Source: Cupriavidus basilensis OR16 (lineage in GTDB: Bacteria > Pseudomonadota > Gammaproteobacteria > Burkholderiales > Burkholderiaceae). From it: a DNA stretch of 61,187 nucleotides. How positions within the stretch are numbered: the stretch's first letter is position 1; every line of letters starts with the position of its first letter. The stretch spans positions 1 to 61,187 of the forward strand of contig NZ_AHJE01000063.1 of NCBI RefSeq assembly GCF_000243095.1. Reading direction: 5' to 3'. Below, one piece after another: positions 34,220 to 43,761 of this stretch. Below the pieces are notes generated by a model, which worked only from the letters and a program-made list of their open reading frames with translations, did no database searches and was not told the origin of the DNA. Both the position numbers and the translations under genes were made by a program.

Positions 34220-34377
34220 GTGCAGTGGGGCCCTCGGCCTTGAAATGAAAAAGGGTGGACATGCTCGCGCAGGCCACCCTCTTCGATTGTTGCCGGGCTG
34301 CTTGGTTGCACCTGAACGTAGCGCCTCGCGAATGGCGAGGCCCGTTGCGGTGCTCCGGCTACCCGGCGCGGAACGAC

Positions 34378-34969
34378 TTAGCGAATCCCTGCGACGTAAT
34401 CGGCCACGGCCTTGATCTCGGCATCCGACATCTTGGCGGCGATGGTGGTCATCACGGGATTGTTCTTGCGGGTGCCCTGGCGGAACGCGACCAGTTGCGC
34501 TTCGGTGTACTCGGACCATTGGCCGCCGATGCGCGGGTACTGGGCCGGAATGCCGGCGCCGGTGGGGCCGTGGCAAGCCGCGCAGGCCGGCACACCCTTG
34601 GCCGCAATGCCGCCACGGTAGATCTTCTGGCCAGCTTCGATGGTGTCCTTGTTCTTGGCCGTGGCAGGCTTCTGGGTCTGCTTGGCCAGGTAGGCGCCGA
34701 CGTCCTTCATTTCCTGCTCGGACAAGGCTGCCGCGTAAGGCGACATGATGGCGTTGCTGCGGGTCTTGGCTTTGAAGTCGTCGAGCTGCTTGTGCACGTA
34801 CTCAGGGTGCTGGGCGATTGCGATCAGGGGCACCTTGCGTGTAGAGAGTTTCGCCCTTGGCCGGATCAGCCTTTGCGGCGGCCTGCTCTGCGGCAGATGC
34901 CAGACCGGTCATGGCAGTTGCCGGCAGAGCCAGCGCCACAACAGCCAGAAATTTCGCAATGCGGTTCAT
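34378..34969 (-). pseudogene. Dihaem cytochrome c4, first haem site deleted
   Basis: Periplasmic electron carrier with two haem domains. ATG 34969 opens a good signal peptide (AKFLAVVALALPATAMTG) and GETLYTQGAPDRN, then falls out of frame. Homology resumes at QHPEYVHKQLDDF in another frame. The intervening first CxxCH domain, expected to be roughly 30 residues, is missing. The second domain is complete: VPACAACHGPTGAG for haem attachment and NPVM with the axial Met. The net length is 1 mod 3. The gene is upstream of resB on the same strand. Misassembly is the likelier cause. Confidence 0.85.
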
Positions 34970-35537
34970 TCGCACACCTTGTCTGAATTGTTTTGAATTC
35001 CATGGAGCACGCCGTTCAGCACACTGCCCGCGGTGAGGACGCGAGGCAGATACTTTGACATCGGAAATTCATCACGACGGACCGCCGGCTCGCCTAAGGC
35101 CAGAAAACGCCCAGGCGAAAGCCGGATGGCACCACCCCCATGCGAACGAGAGCGGCAGACCGTGCGAATATCCCGGTAGCAGGCCCAGACCCCCGGTTGG
35201 CCCTCGTGCGCCAGCGCCAGGCTTCAGCGCCGTAACAGGGACTAGACCAACAGGCTTGCTACCACGATGGAACGGACACGCAAGACTTCCCTGCCAGATA
35301 AATGCGCGACCAAGGATGCCGCGCGTCACCTAATCGGGAGGCCGTTAACCGCGTTATTGTACAATAAATCGTGTGCCGGATAGAGGATGTGCGCGCCGCA
35401 ACGCGGCCAGACGCCAGCCCCGGCCATCCAGGCGGCCACATGTGCCGCCCACCTCACTCACATCGGCGCGGTGACGCCGGCGAACCCGCCTGAATCCAGG
35501 CGGCAGCCCGCCCCCACCCGCCCCATCGCCCAAGCGC
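34970..35537. other. 568-bp divergent intergenic region, cytochrome c4 / engB
   Basis: No convincing gene was found here. Short open frames on both strands lack homology and ribosome-binding sites. It must hold the promoters of cytochrome c4 (minus) and engB (plus). A 14-bp palindrome at 35354-35367 is the only clear motif. Confidence 0.5.
35354..35367. promoter_or_regulatory. AT-rich 14-bp palindrome, possible operator
   Basis: TTATTGTACAATAA is perfectly symmetrical and stands out in GC-rich surroundings. It lies about 170 bases upstream of engB. It could bind a dimeric regulator or overlap a promoter; no family is identified. Confidence 0.35.
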
Positions 35538-36398
35538 ATGTCCCTCCTACATCAGGCCCGCTTTTTCGTTACCGTCAATCATCTGCGCGACCTGCCCGCC
35601 ACGGCCGTGCCGGAAGTGGCGTTCGCCGGCCGCTCCAACGCCGGCAAATCCACCGCCATCAACATCCTGTGCAACCAGAAGCGGCTTGCTTTCTCGTCGC
35701 GCACGCCGGGCCGCACCCAGCACATCAACTTCTTCGGCGTGGCCCCGGTCAAGGCGCCGGACCCGCTCGCCTTCCTCGTCGACCTGCCTGGCTATGGCTA
35801 TGCGCAGGTGTCGGGATCGGCCAAGTTCCACTGGCAGGCGCTGCTGAGCGACTACGTGCAAACGCGCTCGCAGCTGTCCGGCCTGGTGCTGATGATGGAC
35901 GCGCGCCGCCCCTTTACCGACCTGGATTGCCAGATGGTCGAGTGGTTCCTGCCCACGGGCCGCCCCATTCATGTGCTGCTGACCAAGGCCGACAAGCTGA
36001 CCAACAGCGAGAACGCCCTGGCCCTGCGCGAAACCCGCAAGGTGCTGGCCGGCTACGCCGAGCAGCTCGACACGCCCGTGCCCCTGACCGCGCAATTGTT
36101 CTCCAGCCTCAAGCGCCGCGGCATCGAGGAAGCCCAGCGCGTGGTGGCGGGCTGGCTGTCCCTGCCTGACGGCTGCATCACGCAAGCGCAACGCAGAGTG
36201 TCCGCGAGTATGATAGCGGGCAAGATCAAAAGTTTTTTCTTTTCGCAAGCGGCCTGGTCAGGCACTCGCCAGCCACATCGCACCAGCCGCCCGGCAGACT
36301 CCCGCACTTCTTTCCGACTCTTCTCCCTCAAGCCATGTCCACTTTCCCCGAGTACCGTCCGCGTCGCATGCGCCGCGATGATTTCTCTCGCAGGCTGA
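35538..36398 (+). CDS. engB: EngB/YsxC ribosome-assembly GTPase, C-terminus runs into hemB
   Basis: Essential GTPase for large-subunit assembly and division. G1 is AGRSNAGKST, the G2 area has RTPGRTQHINFF, G3 is VDLPGYGYA and G4 is LLTKADKL. The family usually has about 200-220 residues, and homology here ends near VVAGWLSLP (about residue 212, base 36171). The frame then continues to 36398, overlapping hemB by 64 bases, to give 286 aa. The tail looks non-coding, so a lost stop from a small indel is likely. The start at 35538 is the standard MSLLHQARFF. Confidence 0.9.
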   Translation: MSLLHQARFFVTVNHLRDLPATAVPEVAFAGRSNAGKSTAINILCNQKRLAFSSRTPGRTQHINFFGVAPVKAPDPLAFLVDLPGYGYAQVSGSAKFHWQALLSDYVQTRSQLSGLVLMMDARRPFTDLDCQMVEWFLPTGRPIHVLLTKADKLTNSENALALRETRKVLAGYAEQLDTPVPLTAQLFSSLKRRGIEEAQRVVAGWLSLPDGCITQAQRRVSASMIAGKIKSFFFSQAAWSGTRQPHRTSRPADSRTSFRLFSLKPCPLSPSTVRVACAAMISLAG

Positions 36399-37327
36399 TG
36401 CGCGAAAACCGCTTGTCGCCGGACAACCTGATCTACCCGGTGTTCATCGTCGACGGACACAACCAGCGCCAGAGCGTAGCGTCCATGCCCGGTGTCGAGC
36501 GTCTCTCGGTCGACCTGTTGCTGCCGGTCGCGGAAGACTGCGTGAAGCTGGGCATCCCGGTCATCGCGCTGTTCCCGGTGATCGATCCGGCCCTGAAGAC
36601 GCCTGACGGCATCGAGGCAACCAATGCCGAAGGCCTGATCCCGCGTGCCGTGCGCGCGCTCAAGGACCGCTTCCCCGAACTGGGCGTGCTGACCGATGTG
36701 GCGCTGGATCCATACACCAGCCATGGGCAGGACGGCGTGCTGGACGCCGACGGCTACGTGATCAACGACGTGACGGTGGAGATCCTGGTCAAGCAGGCGC
36801 TGACGCAAGCCGCGGCCGGCGTGGATATCGTGGCGCCCTCGGACATGATGGATGGGCGCATCGGCGCGGTACGCGCGGCACTGGAAGACGGCGGCTATAT
36901 CCATACGCGGATCATGGCGTACTCGGCCAAGTTCGCCTCGGCCTTCTACGGCCCGTTCCGCGATGCCGTGGGCTCGGCGGCCAATCTGGGCAAGGGCAAC
37001 AAGATGACCTACCAGATGGACCCGGCAAACTCCGATGAAGCCCTGCGCGAAGTGGCGCAGGACATCATGGAAGGCGCCGATATGGTGATGGTCAAGCCCG
37101 GCATGCCTTACCTCGACATCCTGCGGCGCGTGAAGGACGAGTTCCGCTTCCCTACCTACGTCTACCAAGTCAGCGGCGAGTACGCGATGCTCAAGGCCGC
37201 TGCCCAGAACGGCTGGCTGGACCACGACAAGGTCATGATGGAGTCGCTGCTGGCCTTCCGCCGCGCCGGTGCCGACGGCATCCTGACCTACTTCGCACGC
37301 GACGCCGCTCGCCTGCTCACGCGCTGA
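36335..37327 (+). CDS. hemB: Delta-aminolevulinic acid dehydratase
   Basis: Porphobilinogen synthase, joining two aminolevulinate molecules in haem synthesis; 330 aa. Schiff-base lysines are in MAYSAKFASAFYGP and MVMVKPGMPYLD. The metal loop DVALDPYTSHGQDG has Asp in place of Cys, typical of the magnesium-using, non-zinc class. It follows engB on the same strand. Confidence 0.96.
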   Translation: MSTFPEYRPRRMRRDDFSRRLMRENRLSPDNLIYPVFIVDGHNQRQSVASMPGVERLSVDLLLPVAEDCVKLGIPVIALFPVIDPALKTPDGIEATNAEGLIPRAVRALKDRFPELGVLTDVALDPYTSHGQDGVLDADGYVINDVTVEILVKQALTQAAAGVDIVAPSDMMDGRIGAVRAALEDGGYIHTRIMAYSAKFASAFYGPFRDAVGSAANLGKGNKMTYQMDPANSDEALREVAQDIMEGADMVMVKPGMPYLDILRRVKDEFRFPTYVYQVSGEYAMLKAAAQNGWLDHDKVMMESLLAFRRAGADGILTYFARDAARLLTR

Positions 37328-37337
37328 ACCGGCCCGG

Positions 37338-38593
37338 ATGCAGCTGTTAGGCTTTTCCGCCAGCCAGGTCCATCCGCTCGCCTCGCTCGACGAGGCGCGC
37401 GACTTCCTTGCCGGCAATGCGGCGGCCCGCTTCGTCTGGGTCGACACGCCGATCGAGGAGGTCAGCGCCGCGCCGACGGCCTGGCGCGACAGCGTCCAGG
37501 CGCTCACGGGCGCCCCCGTGCTGGACCTGCATCTCATCGATGCCACCAACGCGTCGCATCCGTCGTATTTCGATACGACGCACGCCTACGACATGGTGAT
37601 CTTCCGCAAGCTCACCTTCGAGACCAGCCGGCTGATCGCCGAGGCCGGCGGGGAAGCGGCGACGGCGTCCGGCACGACGACGACCGCAACGGCTGCGGCC
37701 TCGGCCACGGTCGCGACGGACATGCCGACGCTGCCGGGCCAGCCCATGGCTTCAGCCACGGCCTGTGCCACCGCGACAACCAGCCAGCCGTCCGCCGCAA
37801 AACCAGGCGCCCCGGCCAAGCCGCGCCGCTACCCGCCGGGCTTCCTGCCCGCGTTGGCCAAGATCGACACCCAGCCGGTCACCTTCTTCGTCTTCGACAA
37901 TGTGCTGCTGACAGTCCGGCCCGCGCAATCGCGCACGCTGGACCAGGTACGCCAGCGCCTGCTGGAACTGTGCCAGGCGCCGCGGCCGCAATCGGCGTCA
38001 AAGACCCGGGCCAACGGGCACGCCGCGCTGGTGCATGGCATCCGGCCGCCAACGCGCCCGGAAGACCTGATGCTGCGTTTTCCAGCTGGGAAGGATTGCT
38101 CGATGCCCGCATCGAGCTGCGGCGCCTGGAGCACCTGTGCGAGGAGCAACACGACGCGCTGCAGGAATTCCGCGACAGCTTGCTCGACAACAGCTACAGC
38201 ATCGCGAGTGAAGGGGTCGCCACGGGCACGCCAGGTGCGCCAAACACGGCAGGGCGCGACGATGCGCTGCTGGTGCGGATCAACGACGTGATGGAGCACA
38301 TCTCGCGCGTGCTCGCGCATGCGCGCCGGCTGGAGGACTCGATCGAGTCCGCGGTGCAGATCCACTTCTCATCGGTGGCGCACCGCACCAATCGCACCAT
38401 GCGCACCCTGACGCTGATCACCGCGCTGTTCATGCCGCTCACGCTGATCACCGGTATCTTCGGCATGAACTTCGACCGCATGCCATGGCTGCGCGAGCCG
38501 CAGGGCTTCTGGTGGTCGCTGGGGCTGATGGGAGCGGTAGTGGTAGTGCTGGCCGCGGTATGGGCGCTGGGGCGCCGGCTGGAGCAAAGCTAG
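37338..38593 (+). pseudogene. corA: CorA-family magnesium transporter, frameshifted with internal deletion
   Basis: Inner-membrane divalent cation channel. The N-terminal soluble domain reads from ATG 37338 (MQLLGFSASQVHPLAS) to TRPEDLMLR at about 38084. It then jumps to FSSWEGLLDARIELRRLEHL in another frame, losing an estimated 30-40 residues of a long helix. The C-terminal membrane part is intact, with TLITALFMPLTLITGIFGMN (GMN signature) and a second helix to the stop at 38593. A Thr/Ala-rich low-complexity insert of about 55 residues sits in the N-domain (about 37650-37825). The net length is 2 mod 3. Confidence 0.85.
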
Positions 38594-38628
38594 CCGACGC
38601 CTGGCGAAGCTGGCGCTTCAGGCGGTTT

Positions 38629-40584
38629 TCAGGTACTGGCCTTGGTATCAAGCGCACGCGAGAGCGTGTCGAGAAAGCGCGTGGCCGGCTGATAGCCGAT
38701 CGCGCGAACCGGCCGCTCGCGCCCGTCGGCGCCGTACAGGATGATGCCCGGTGGGCCGAACAGGCCGAAGCGCTTGAGCAGCGCTCGGTCGTCGGCGTTG
38801 TTCCGGGTGACGTCCGCCTGCAGCATCACGACCTCGGACAGGCGGGCCCGCACGCGCTCGTCAGTGAAGGTGAAACGCTCCATCTCCTTGCAGCTCACAC
38901 ACCAGTCCGCATAGAAATCGAGCAGCACCGGCTTGCCGGCGGCGGCAGCCTGCGCCACGCGCGCGTCGAGCTCGGCGATCGAGCGGACCCGCTCGAACCG
39001 TACCTCGGACGGGCCGCCGGCTGCAGCTTGCGGTGCCGTGCGCGCGGCGCTCAGGTGGGCCAGCGGCTGCAGCGGGTCCCGGCCACCGGATGCCAGCCCG
39101 ACCAGCAGGATGGCCCCTGCCAGCGCCGCCAGCAGGCCCAGGCCCTTGCCCACCCTGGCCAGGCCATGCGCATCAGGGCCGAGTGAATCGAAGGCGCTCA
39201 GGAAGACCGCGCCAACCAGCAGCAGCGCAGCCCAGCCAGCCATCAGCGCCCATGCCGGCAGCACCGGGCTCACCATCCAGAGCGCCACGCCCAGCAGCAG
39301 GAAGCCAAAGAAGCGCTTGGTCGTCTCCATCCAGCGCCCGGCGCGCGGCAGCAGGTTGCCCGCCCCCACGCCCACCAGCACCAGCGGCACGCCCATGCCG
39401 AGCGCCATGGCGAACAGCGCACCGCCGCCAACCACGGCATCGCCGGTGCGCGCGATATAGGCCAGCGCGCCGGCCAGTGGCGCCGTCACGCACGGCCCGA
39501 CGATCAGTGCCGAGATCGCGCCCATGGCGGCAGCACCGGCAAGCTGCCCGCCCTGGCGGCGGTTGGACGATGCGGTCAGCCGGGTCTGCCAGTGCTGCGG
39601 CAGCTGCAACTCATAGAGACCGAACATGGACAGCGACAGCGCCACCATCAGCAACGCAAAGGCCGCGAGCACCCACGGCGCCTGCAGCGCCGCCGACAGG
39701 CCCTCGCCAAGCAGGCCCGCCGCCACGCCGATGCCGGTGTAGACCACGGCCATGCCAAGTACATAGGCCAGCGATACCAGCAAGGCGCGCTTGCGCGTGA
39801 CGTGCTCGCCCACCACGATCGACGACAGGATCGGCACCATGGGCAACACGCACGGCGTGAAGGTCAGCAGCAAGCCCAGCCCGAAGAACAGCGCAGCAAT
39901 CACGCCGAGGTTGCGGCTGGCCAGCGCGCCGGCAATGCGGTCGTTCTCGTCGGCCGCGGGCGCCAGCGCTGTGGGGGAGGGGTCGGCCAATGCCGCTACC
40001 CCCTCGCCGCCAGCGGCAGCCGGGCTGTTGCCAATGCTGCTGGAATCCGCCGGTGCCCGCTTGCCGAACAGCCCGTCGAGCACGCCGCTGCCGACCTTGA
40101 ACACACTCTCCTGCGGCGGATAGCACAGCCCCTTGTCGGCGCAGCCCTGGGAGGTCACCACCAGCGACCATTTGCCGTCAGCCGGGGCGGACTCCACCGG
40201 CACGCGGATGGTCAGCCCGCCGTGATAGGTTTCCATCTCCTTGCCGAAGGTCTCGTCGAACTTGACCTTGCCGGGCGGGAACGCGGGCGTCCCCAGCTTG
40301 ACGGAAGCCGGCTGGGCCGCGAAGGCGAAGCGGTCGCGGTAGAGGTAATAGCCATCCGCCACGTCGAAACGCACTTCGATCGTCTTCGCATCGACCTGGT
40401 GGGCAGCGAACCGGAAGGCCTGTTCCGGCGGCAGGAAGTCGTCATCCGCGGCATGCGCCACGCCGGCGAGGCACAGCCAGAGTGAGGCCAGCAGCATGAT
40501 CAGCAGCCGCACTGCGGCACTATGCCGCACGTCTTGCCCAGCCCCCCAACCACCCGAGGCGTTCGCGCTCGCACCGAAACTCAT
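38629..40584 (-). CDS. dsbD: DsbD thiol:disulfide interchange protein
   Basis: Carries electrons from cytoplasmic thioredoxin to periplasmic DsbC/CcmG-type partners; 651 aa. The signal peptide (LLIMLLASLWLCLAGVAHA) and N-terminal domain with CADKGLCYPPQ are followed by the eight-helix core. Core cysteines are in LLLTFTPCVLPMVPIL and IVGPCVTAPL. The C-terminal thioredoxin domain has FYADWCVSCKEMERF. ATG 40584 is preferred because AAGGCAGGG lies just upstream, though a longer frame exists. Confidence 0.94.
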   Translation of the reverse strand: MSFGASANASGGWGAGQDVRHSAAVRLLIMLLASLWLCLAGVAHAADDDFLPPEQAFRFAAHQVDAKTIEVRFDVADGYYLYRDRFAFAAQPASVKLGTPAFPPGKVKFDETFGKEMETYHGGLTIRVPVESAPADGKWSLVVTSQGCADKGLCYPPQESVFKVGSGVLDGLFGKRAPADSSSIGNSPAAAGGEGVAALADPSPTALAPAADENDRIAGALASRNLGVIAALFFGLGLLLTFTPCVLPMVPILSSIVVGEHVTRKRALLVSLAYVLGMAVVYTGIGVAAGLLGEGLSAALQAPWVLAAFALLMVALSLSMFGLYELQLPQHWQTRLTASSNRRQGGQLAGAAAMGAISALIVGPCVTAPLAGALAYIARTGDAVVGGGALFAMALGMGVPLVLVGVGAGNLLPRAGRWMETTKRFFGFLLLGVALWMVSPVLPAWALMAGWAALLLVGAVFLSAFDSLGPDAHGLARVGKGLGLLAALAGAILLVGLASGGRDPLQPLAHLSAARTAPQAAAGGPSEVRFERVRSIAELDARVAQAAAAGKPVLLDFYADWCVSCKEMERFTFTDERVRARLSEVVMLQADVTRNNADDRALLKRFGLFGPPGIILYGADGRERPVRAIGYQPATRFLDTLSRALDTKAST

Positions 40585-40708
40585 GCCCTGCCTTTGAAAT
40601 GTCATTCGTCGTATCCGCATTGCGCTCGCATCTCCGCGCCGGTCCCCGGCAGCAGTGCTTGCCGCCAACTGCCAGCCTCAGTGTGGGTCGGCGCAGCGAC
40701 CCTTATCC

Positions 40709-41053
40709 TTACGCGCTATCGCCTTCGTCCGCGGCCGATCGGGTTTCGTGCGCCACCCAGGCCAGATAAGGCGCGAATCCGGCGACCAGCGGCATCGCCA
40801 CGATCTCAGGCACCTCGTAGGGGTGCGCGAGCCGGATCGCCGCCTCCAGCGCGGCGTAGCGCTCCTGCGTGGTCTTGATGATCAGCGGCCACTCGCGTGC
40901 GCTTTCGATCTCACCTTGCCACCAATACTCGGACTCGCACGGCGCCAGCCGGTTCACGCATGCCGCCAGCCTCGACTCCAGCACGGCCCGTGCAACACGC
41001 CCCGCGGATTCGGCGTCCGGCAGCGACGTCATCACCAATATTGCTTCGCTCAT
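40709..41053 (-). CDS. cutA: Divalent-cation tolerance protein CutA
   Basis: A 114-aa trimeric cytoplasmic protein linked to copper tolerance, mechanism unclear. The signature is present: ILVMTSLPDAESAGRVARAV, LAACVNRLAPCESEYWWQG, IIKTTQERYAALE and HPYEVPEIVAMPL. A good GGAGGAAGG ribosome site precedes ATG 41053. It sits upstream of dsbD on the same strand, a common pairing in this family of bacteria. Confidence 0.95.
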   Translation of the reverse strand: MSEAILVMTSLPDAESAGRVARAVLESRLAACVNRLAPCESEYWWQGEIESAREWPLIIKTTQERYAALEAAIRLAHPYEVPEIVAMPLVAGFAPYLAWVAHETRSAADEGDSA

Positions 41054-41123
41054 CAGACCTTCCTCCCAGGCCACCCCAGGCCACAGGCTCCCCGGCGGCG
41101 GTGCTCCGGCACACCGGCCCTGG

Positions 41124-41155
41124 AAAACAAAAGAGCCAGGCATATAGCCTGGCTC
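41124..41155 (-). terminator. Terminator after rplQ
   Basis: GAGCCAGGC and GCCTGGCTC form a 9-bp stem. On the minus strand it is followed by TTTTGTTTT. It marks the end of the alpha ribosomal operon. Confidence 0.85.
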
Positions 41156-41222
41156 GATTGTAAGCGGTGTCCGCGCGGCTCGCCGCGACCAAAGGTCGCA
41201 AGCGGCCGGGACGGAATCGACC

Positions 41223-41618
41223 TTATTCGCCTGCTTCTTCAGCCGGCGCTTCCGTGATTTCCGGACGGTCAACCAGTTCGACCAGCGCCATCGGCGCATT
41301 GTCGCCCTGGCGGAAACCGAACTTCAGGATACGGGTGTAGCCACCCGGACGTGCGTTGTAACGCGGGCCGAGTTCGTTGAACAGCTTGGTGACCATGTCG
41401 CGGTCGCGCAGACGGGCGAAAGCCAGGCGGCGGTTGGCAACGGTGTCCTTCTTGGCCAGCGTGATGAGGGGCTCGACAACCTTGCGCAGTTCCTTGGCCT
41501 TGGGCAGGGTGGTCTTGATCAGCTCGTGCTGGAACAGCGAGTTGGACATGTTGCGCAGCATCGCGAGACGGTGCGACGAGGTGCGGTTCAGTTTCCGCAA
41601 ACCATGACGGTGACGCAT
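41223..41618 (-). CDS. rplQ: 50S ribosomal protein L17
   Basis: 131 aa. The start MRHRHGLRKLNRTSSHRLAM is the L17 signature, and TLPKAKELRKVVEPLITLAK follows. It contacts 23S rRNA near the exit tunnel. It is the last gene of the alpha operon, after rpoA, and has the usual acidic C-terminal tail. Confidence 0.98.
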   Translation of the reverse strand: MRHRHGLRKLNRTSSHRLAMLRNMSNSLFQHELIKTTLPKAKELRKVVEPLITLAKKDTVANRRLAFARLRDRDMVTKLFNELGPRYNARPGGYTRILKFGFRQGDNAPMALVELVDRPEITEAPAEEAGE

Positions 41619-41780
41619 GATGATTCCTTTATTGCAATGTTTGACCAGCTCTTCTATCGCTTGGCCGGAACACTCTCCGGTTCGGCGCGGGCCGGTAGTC
41701 TATTAAGGCAGCCGGCACATGCCGGTCGCCGCGATGACCTGGCGCGGTGGCTGGACAAGCCCGCCACCGCGCCCGGCATA

Positions 41781-42761
41781 TTACTTCTCCAGCCCTGCGG
41801 GCGGCCAGTTCTCGAGCTTCATGCCCAGAGTCAGGCCGCGCGAAGCCAGCACTTCCTTGATTTCGTTGAGCGACTTGCGACCCAGGTTCGGGGTCTTGAG
41901 CAGCTCATTCTCGGTACGCTGGATCAGGTCGCCGATGTAGTAGATGTTTTCGGCCTTCAGGCAGTTGGCCGAACGCACCGTCAGCTCCAGGTCGTCGACC
42001 GGGCGCAGCAGGATCGGATCGATCTGCGGCGTACGGCTCGAAGCGGCTTCCGCCGACGACTCGGTACCTTCCAGCGCGGCGAACACCGACAACTGGTCAA
42101 CCAGGATGCGCGCCGATTGACGAATCGCTTCCTCGGGCGAGATCACGCCGTCGGTTTCGATGTTCATCACCAGCTTGTCCAGATCGGTACGCTGTTCCAC
42201 ACGAGCCGATTCGACTGCGTACGAAACGCGGCGCACCGGCGAGAACGAAGCGTCGAGCACGATGCGCCCGATGACCTTGCCTGCTTCGTCGCCGAACTTG
42301 CGCACGTTGCCCGGCACATAACCACGGCCTTGTTCGACCTTGATCTGCATATCGAGCTTGCCGCCGGCCGACAGGTGAGCGATCACGTGGCCGGGGTTGA
42401 TGATCTCGACATCGTGGGGCAGCTCGATATCGGCTGCCGTCACAACGCCTTCGCCTTCCTTGCGCAGCGAGACCGTGACTTCGTCGCGGTTGTGCAGCTT
42501 GAAGACCACACCCTTCAGATTCAGCAACAGGTTGACTACGTCTTCCTGCACGCCATCGATGGTGGAGTACTCGTGGACCACCCCAGCGATCGTGACTTCG
42601 GTCGGTGCATAACCGACCATCGACGACAGCAGCACGCGACGCAGGGCGTTACCGAGCGTATGGCCGTAGCCACGCTCGAACGGCTCCATCACGACCTTGG
42701 CGTGATGGTCGCCTAGCGGCTCTACGGCAATAATTTTAGGCTTGAGGAGTGCTGTTTGCAT
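41781..42761 (-). CDS. rpoA: RNA polymerase alpha subunit
   Basis: 326 aa. The N-terminal dimerisation domain shows EPFERGYGHTLGNALRRVLL. The C-terminal domain that contacts UP elements and activators has LRPVDDLELTVRSANCLKAE and NLGRKSLNEIKEVL. It lies between rpsD and rplQ as in most proteobacteria. Confidence 0.98.
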   Translation of the reverse strand: MQTALLKPKIIAVEPLGDHHAKVVMEPFERGYGHTLGNALRRVLLSSMVGYAPTEVTIAGVVHEYSTIDGVQEDVVNLLLNLKGVVFKLHNRDEVTVSLRKEGEGVVTAADIELPHDVEIINPGHVIAHLSAGGKLDMQIKVEQGRGYVPGNVRKFGDEAGKVIGRIVLDASFSPVRRVSYAVESARVEQRTDLDKLVMNIETDGVISPEEAIRQSARILVDQLSVFAALEGTESSAEAASSRTPQIDPILLRPVDDLELTVRSANCLKAENIYYIGDLIQRTENELLKTPNLGRKSLNEIKEVLASRGLTLGMKLENWPPAGLEK

Positions 42762-42827
42762 TAGGTTGTCCTTTTCAATACCCTCGGCTCGTTACACCGA
42801 TAAGGCTGACGTATGGAACCTGAAAAT

Positions 42828-42876
42828 CCCATCGCACGATGGGCAATAAGCCCGACGCGCGGCAGCGCGTCGGGCT
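42828..42876 (-). other. Two adjacent hairpins between rpsD and rpoA
   Basis: CCCATCG/CGATGGG (42828-42843) and GCCCGACGCGC/GCGCGTCGGGC (42850-42875) lie side by side in the 182-bp gap. Neither has a T run, so they are unlikely to be full terminators. They could tune rpoA relative to rpsD or mark mRNA processing. Confidence 0.5.
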
Positions 42877-42943
42877 GAATGTGAAGCTTGGCGGGAAACG
42901 CAAGCCCCTGACCGTTCGATGGTATCGGACAGAATTCGAGTGA

Positions 42944-43567
42944 TTAACGCGAATACAATTCGACGATCAGGCTTTCGTTGATGTCACCCGAGATATCGGC
43001 GCGATCCGGCACTTGCTTAAACGTGCCTTCGAACTTCTTCGCGTCCACGGCAACCCATGCCGGGAAACCCGATTGCTCAGCCAGCGACAGCGCTTCGGCG
43101 ATACGGACTTGCTTCTTCGACTGCTCACGGATGGTGATGACGTCACCAGCCTTGACCTGTGCCGACGGCACGTTCAGGGCTTGACCGTTCAGCAGGATCG
43201 CCTTGTGCGACACCAGCTGACGCGCTTCAGCGCGGGTCGAGCCAAAGCCCATGCGGTACACAACGTTGTCCAGGCGCGATTCCAGCAGCTGCAGCAGCTT
43301 CTCGCCGGTGTTGCCCTTGCGGCGGTCGGCTTCAGCGAAGTAGCGGCGGAACTGACGCTCGAGCACGCCGTAGATACGCTTGACCTTCTGCTTTTCGCGC
43401 AGCTGGTTGCCGTAATCGGAGGTGCGTGCACCCGAGGTGCGGCCGTGCTGGCCCGGCTTGCTGTCCAGCTTGCACTTGTCGGCGAGCGAGCGACGTGCGC
43501 TCTTCAGGAACAGGTCGGTACCTTCACGACGGGATAGTTTGGCCTTCGGGCCGATATAACGTGCCAC
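42944..43567 (-). CDS. rpsD: 30S ribosomal protein S4
   Basis: 207 aa, starting from GTG 43567 (ARYIGPKAKLSRREGTDLF) with GGAAGGA upstream. Primary 16S rRNA binder; in enterobacteria it represses the alpha operon. The S4 RNA-binding domain is at RLDNVVYRMGFGSTRAEARQ. Upstream in-frame codons to 43705 are rejected as leader. Confidence 0.97.
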   Translation of the reverse strand: MARYIGPKAKLSRREGTDLFLKSARRSLADKCKLDSKPGQHGRTSGARTSDYGNQLREKQKVKRIYGVLERQFRRYFAEADRRKGNTGEKLLQLLESRLDNVVYRMGFGSTRAEARQLVSHKAILLNGQALNVPSAQVKAGDVITIREQSKKQVRIAEALSLAEQSGFPAWVAVDAKKFEGTFKQVPDRADISGDINESLIVELYSR

Positions 43568-43761
43568 TTTATCTTCCTTCCTGATCGATCGCGGCGCCTT
43601 GTTTGACGCGCCGCGAGTCCGCCTTCTCCGCCCCAATGATCTTGGGAACGCATGAGTGGCAGACGGTGGGCTTATCCAGCACATTCCCCGAAAGGGCATG
43701 CGCAAAGCATATGACTGACTACTTGCGCCTGGCGACTAGCGATGAAGCGAATCGCCAAACA
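43568..43761 (-). promoter_or_regulatory. rpsD leader, candidate regulatory RNA
   Basis: About 190 bases without a gene, downstream of the terminator and upstream of rpsD. It contains a small CCCTTTCGGGG hairpin. The 12-bp sequence GCAAAGCATATG at 43702-43713 is repeated at 43787-43798 within the terminator. It is the natural place for an S4-responsive leader, but no defined S4 pseudoknot could be recognised by eye. Confidence 0.35.

Noticed and set aside
35055..35333. Short open frames in the cytochrome c4 / engB gap
   Set aside because: No ribosome-binding site, no homology, and both strands are open, which is common at this GC content.
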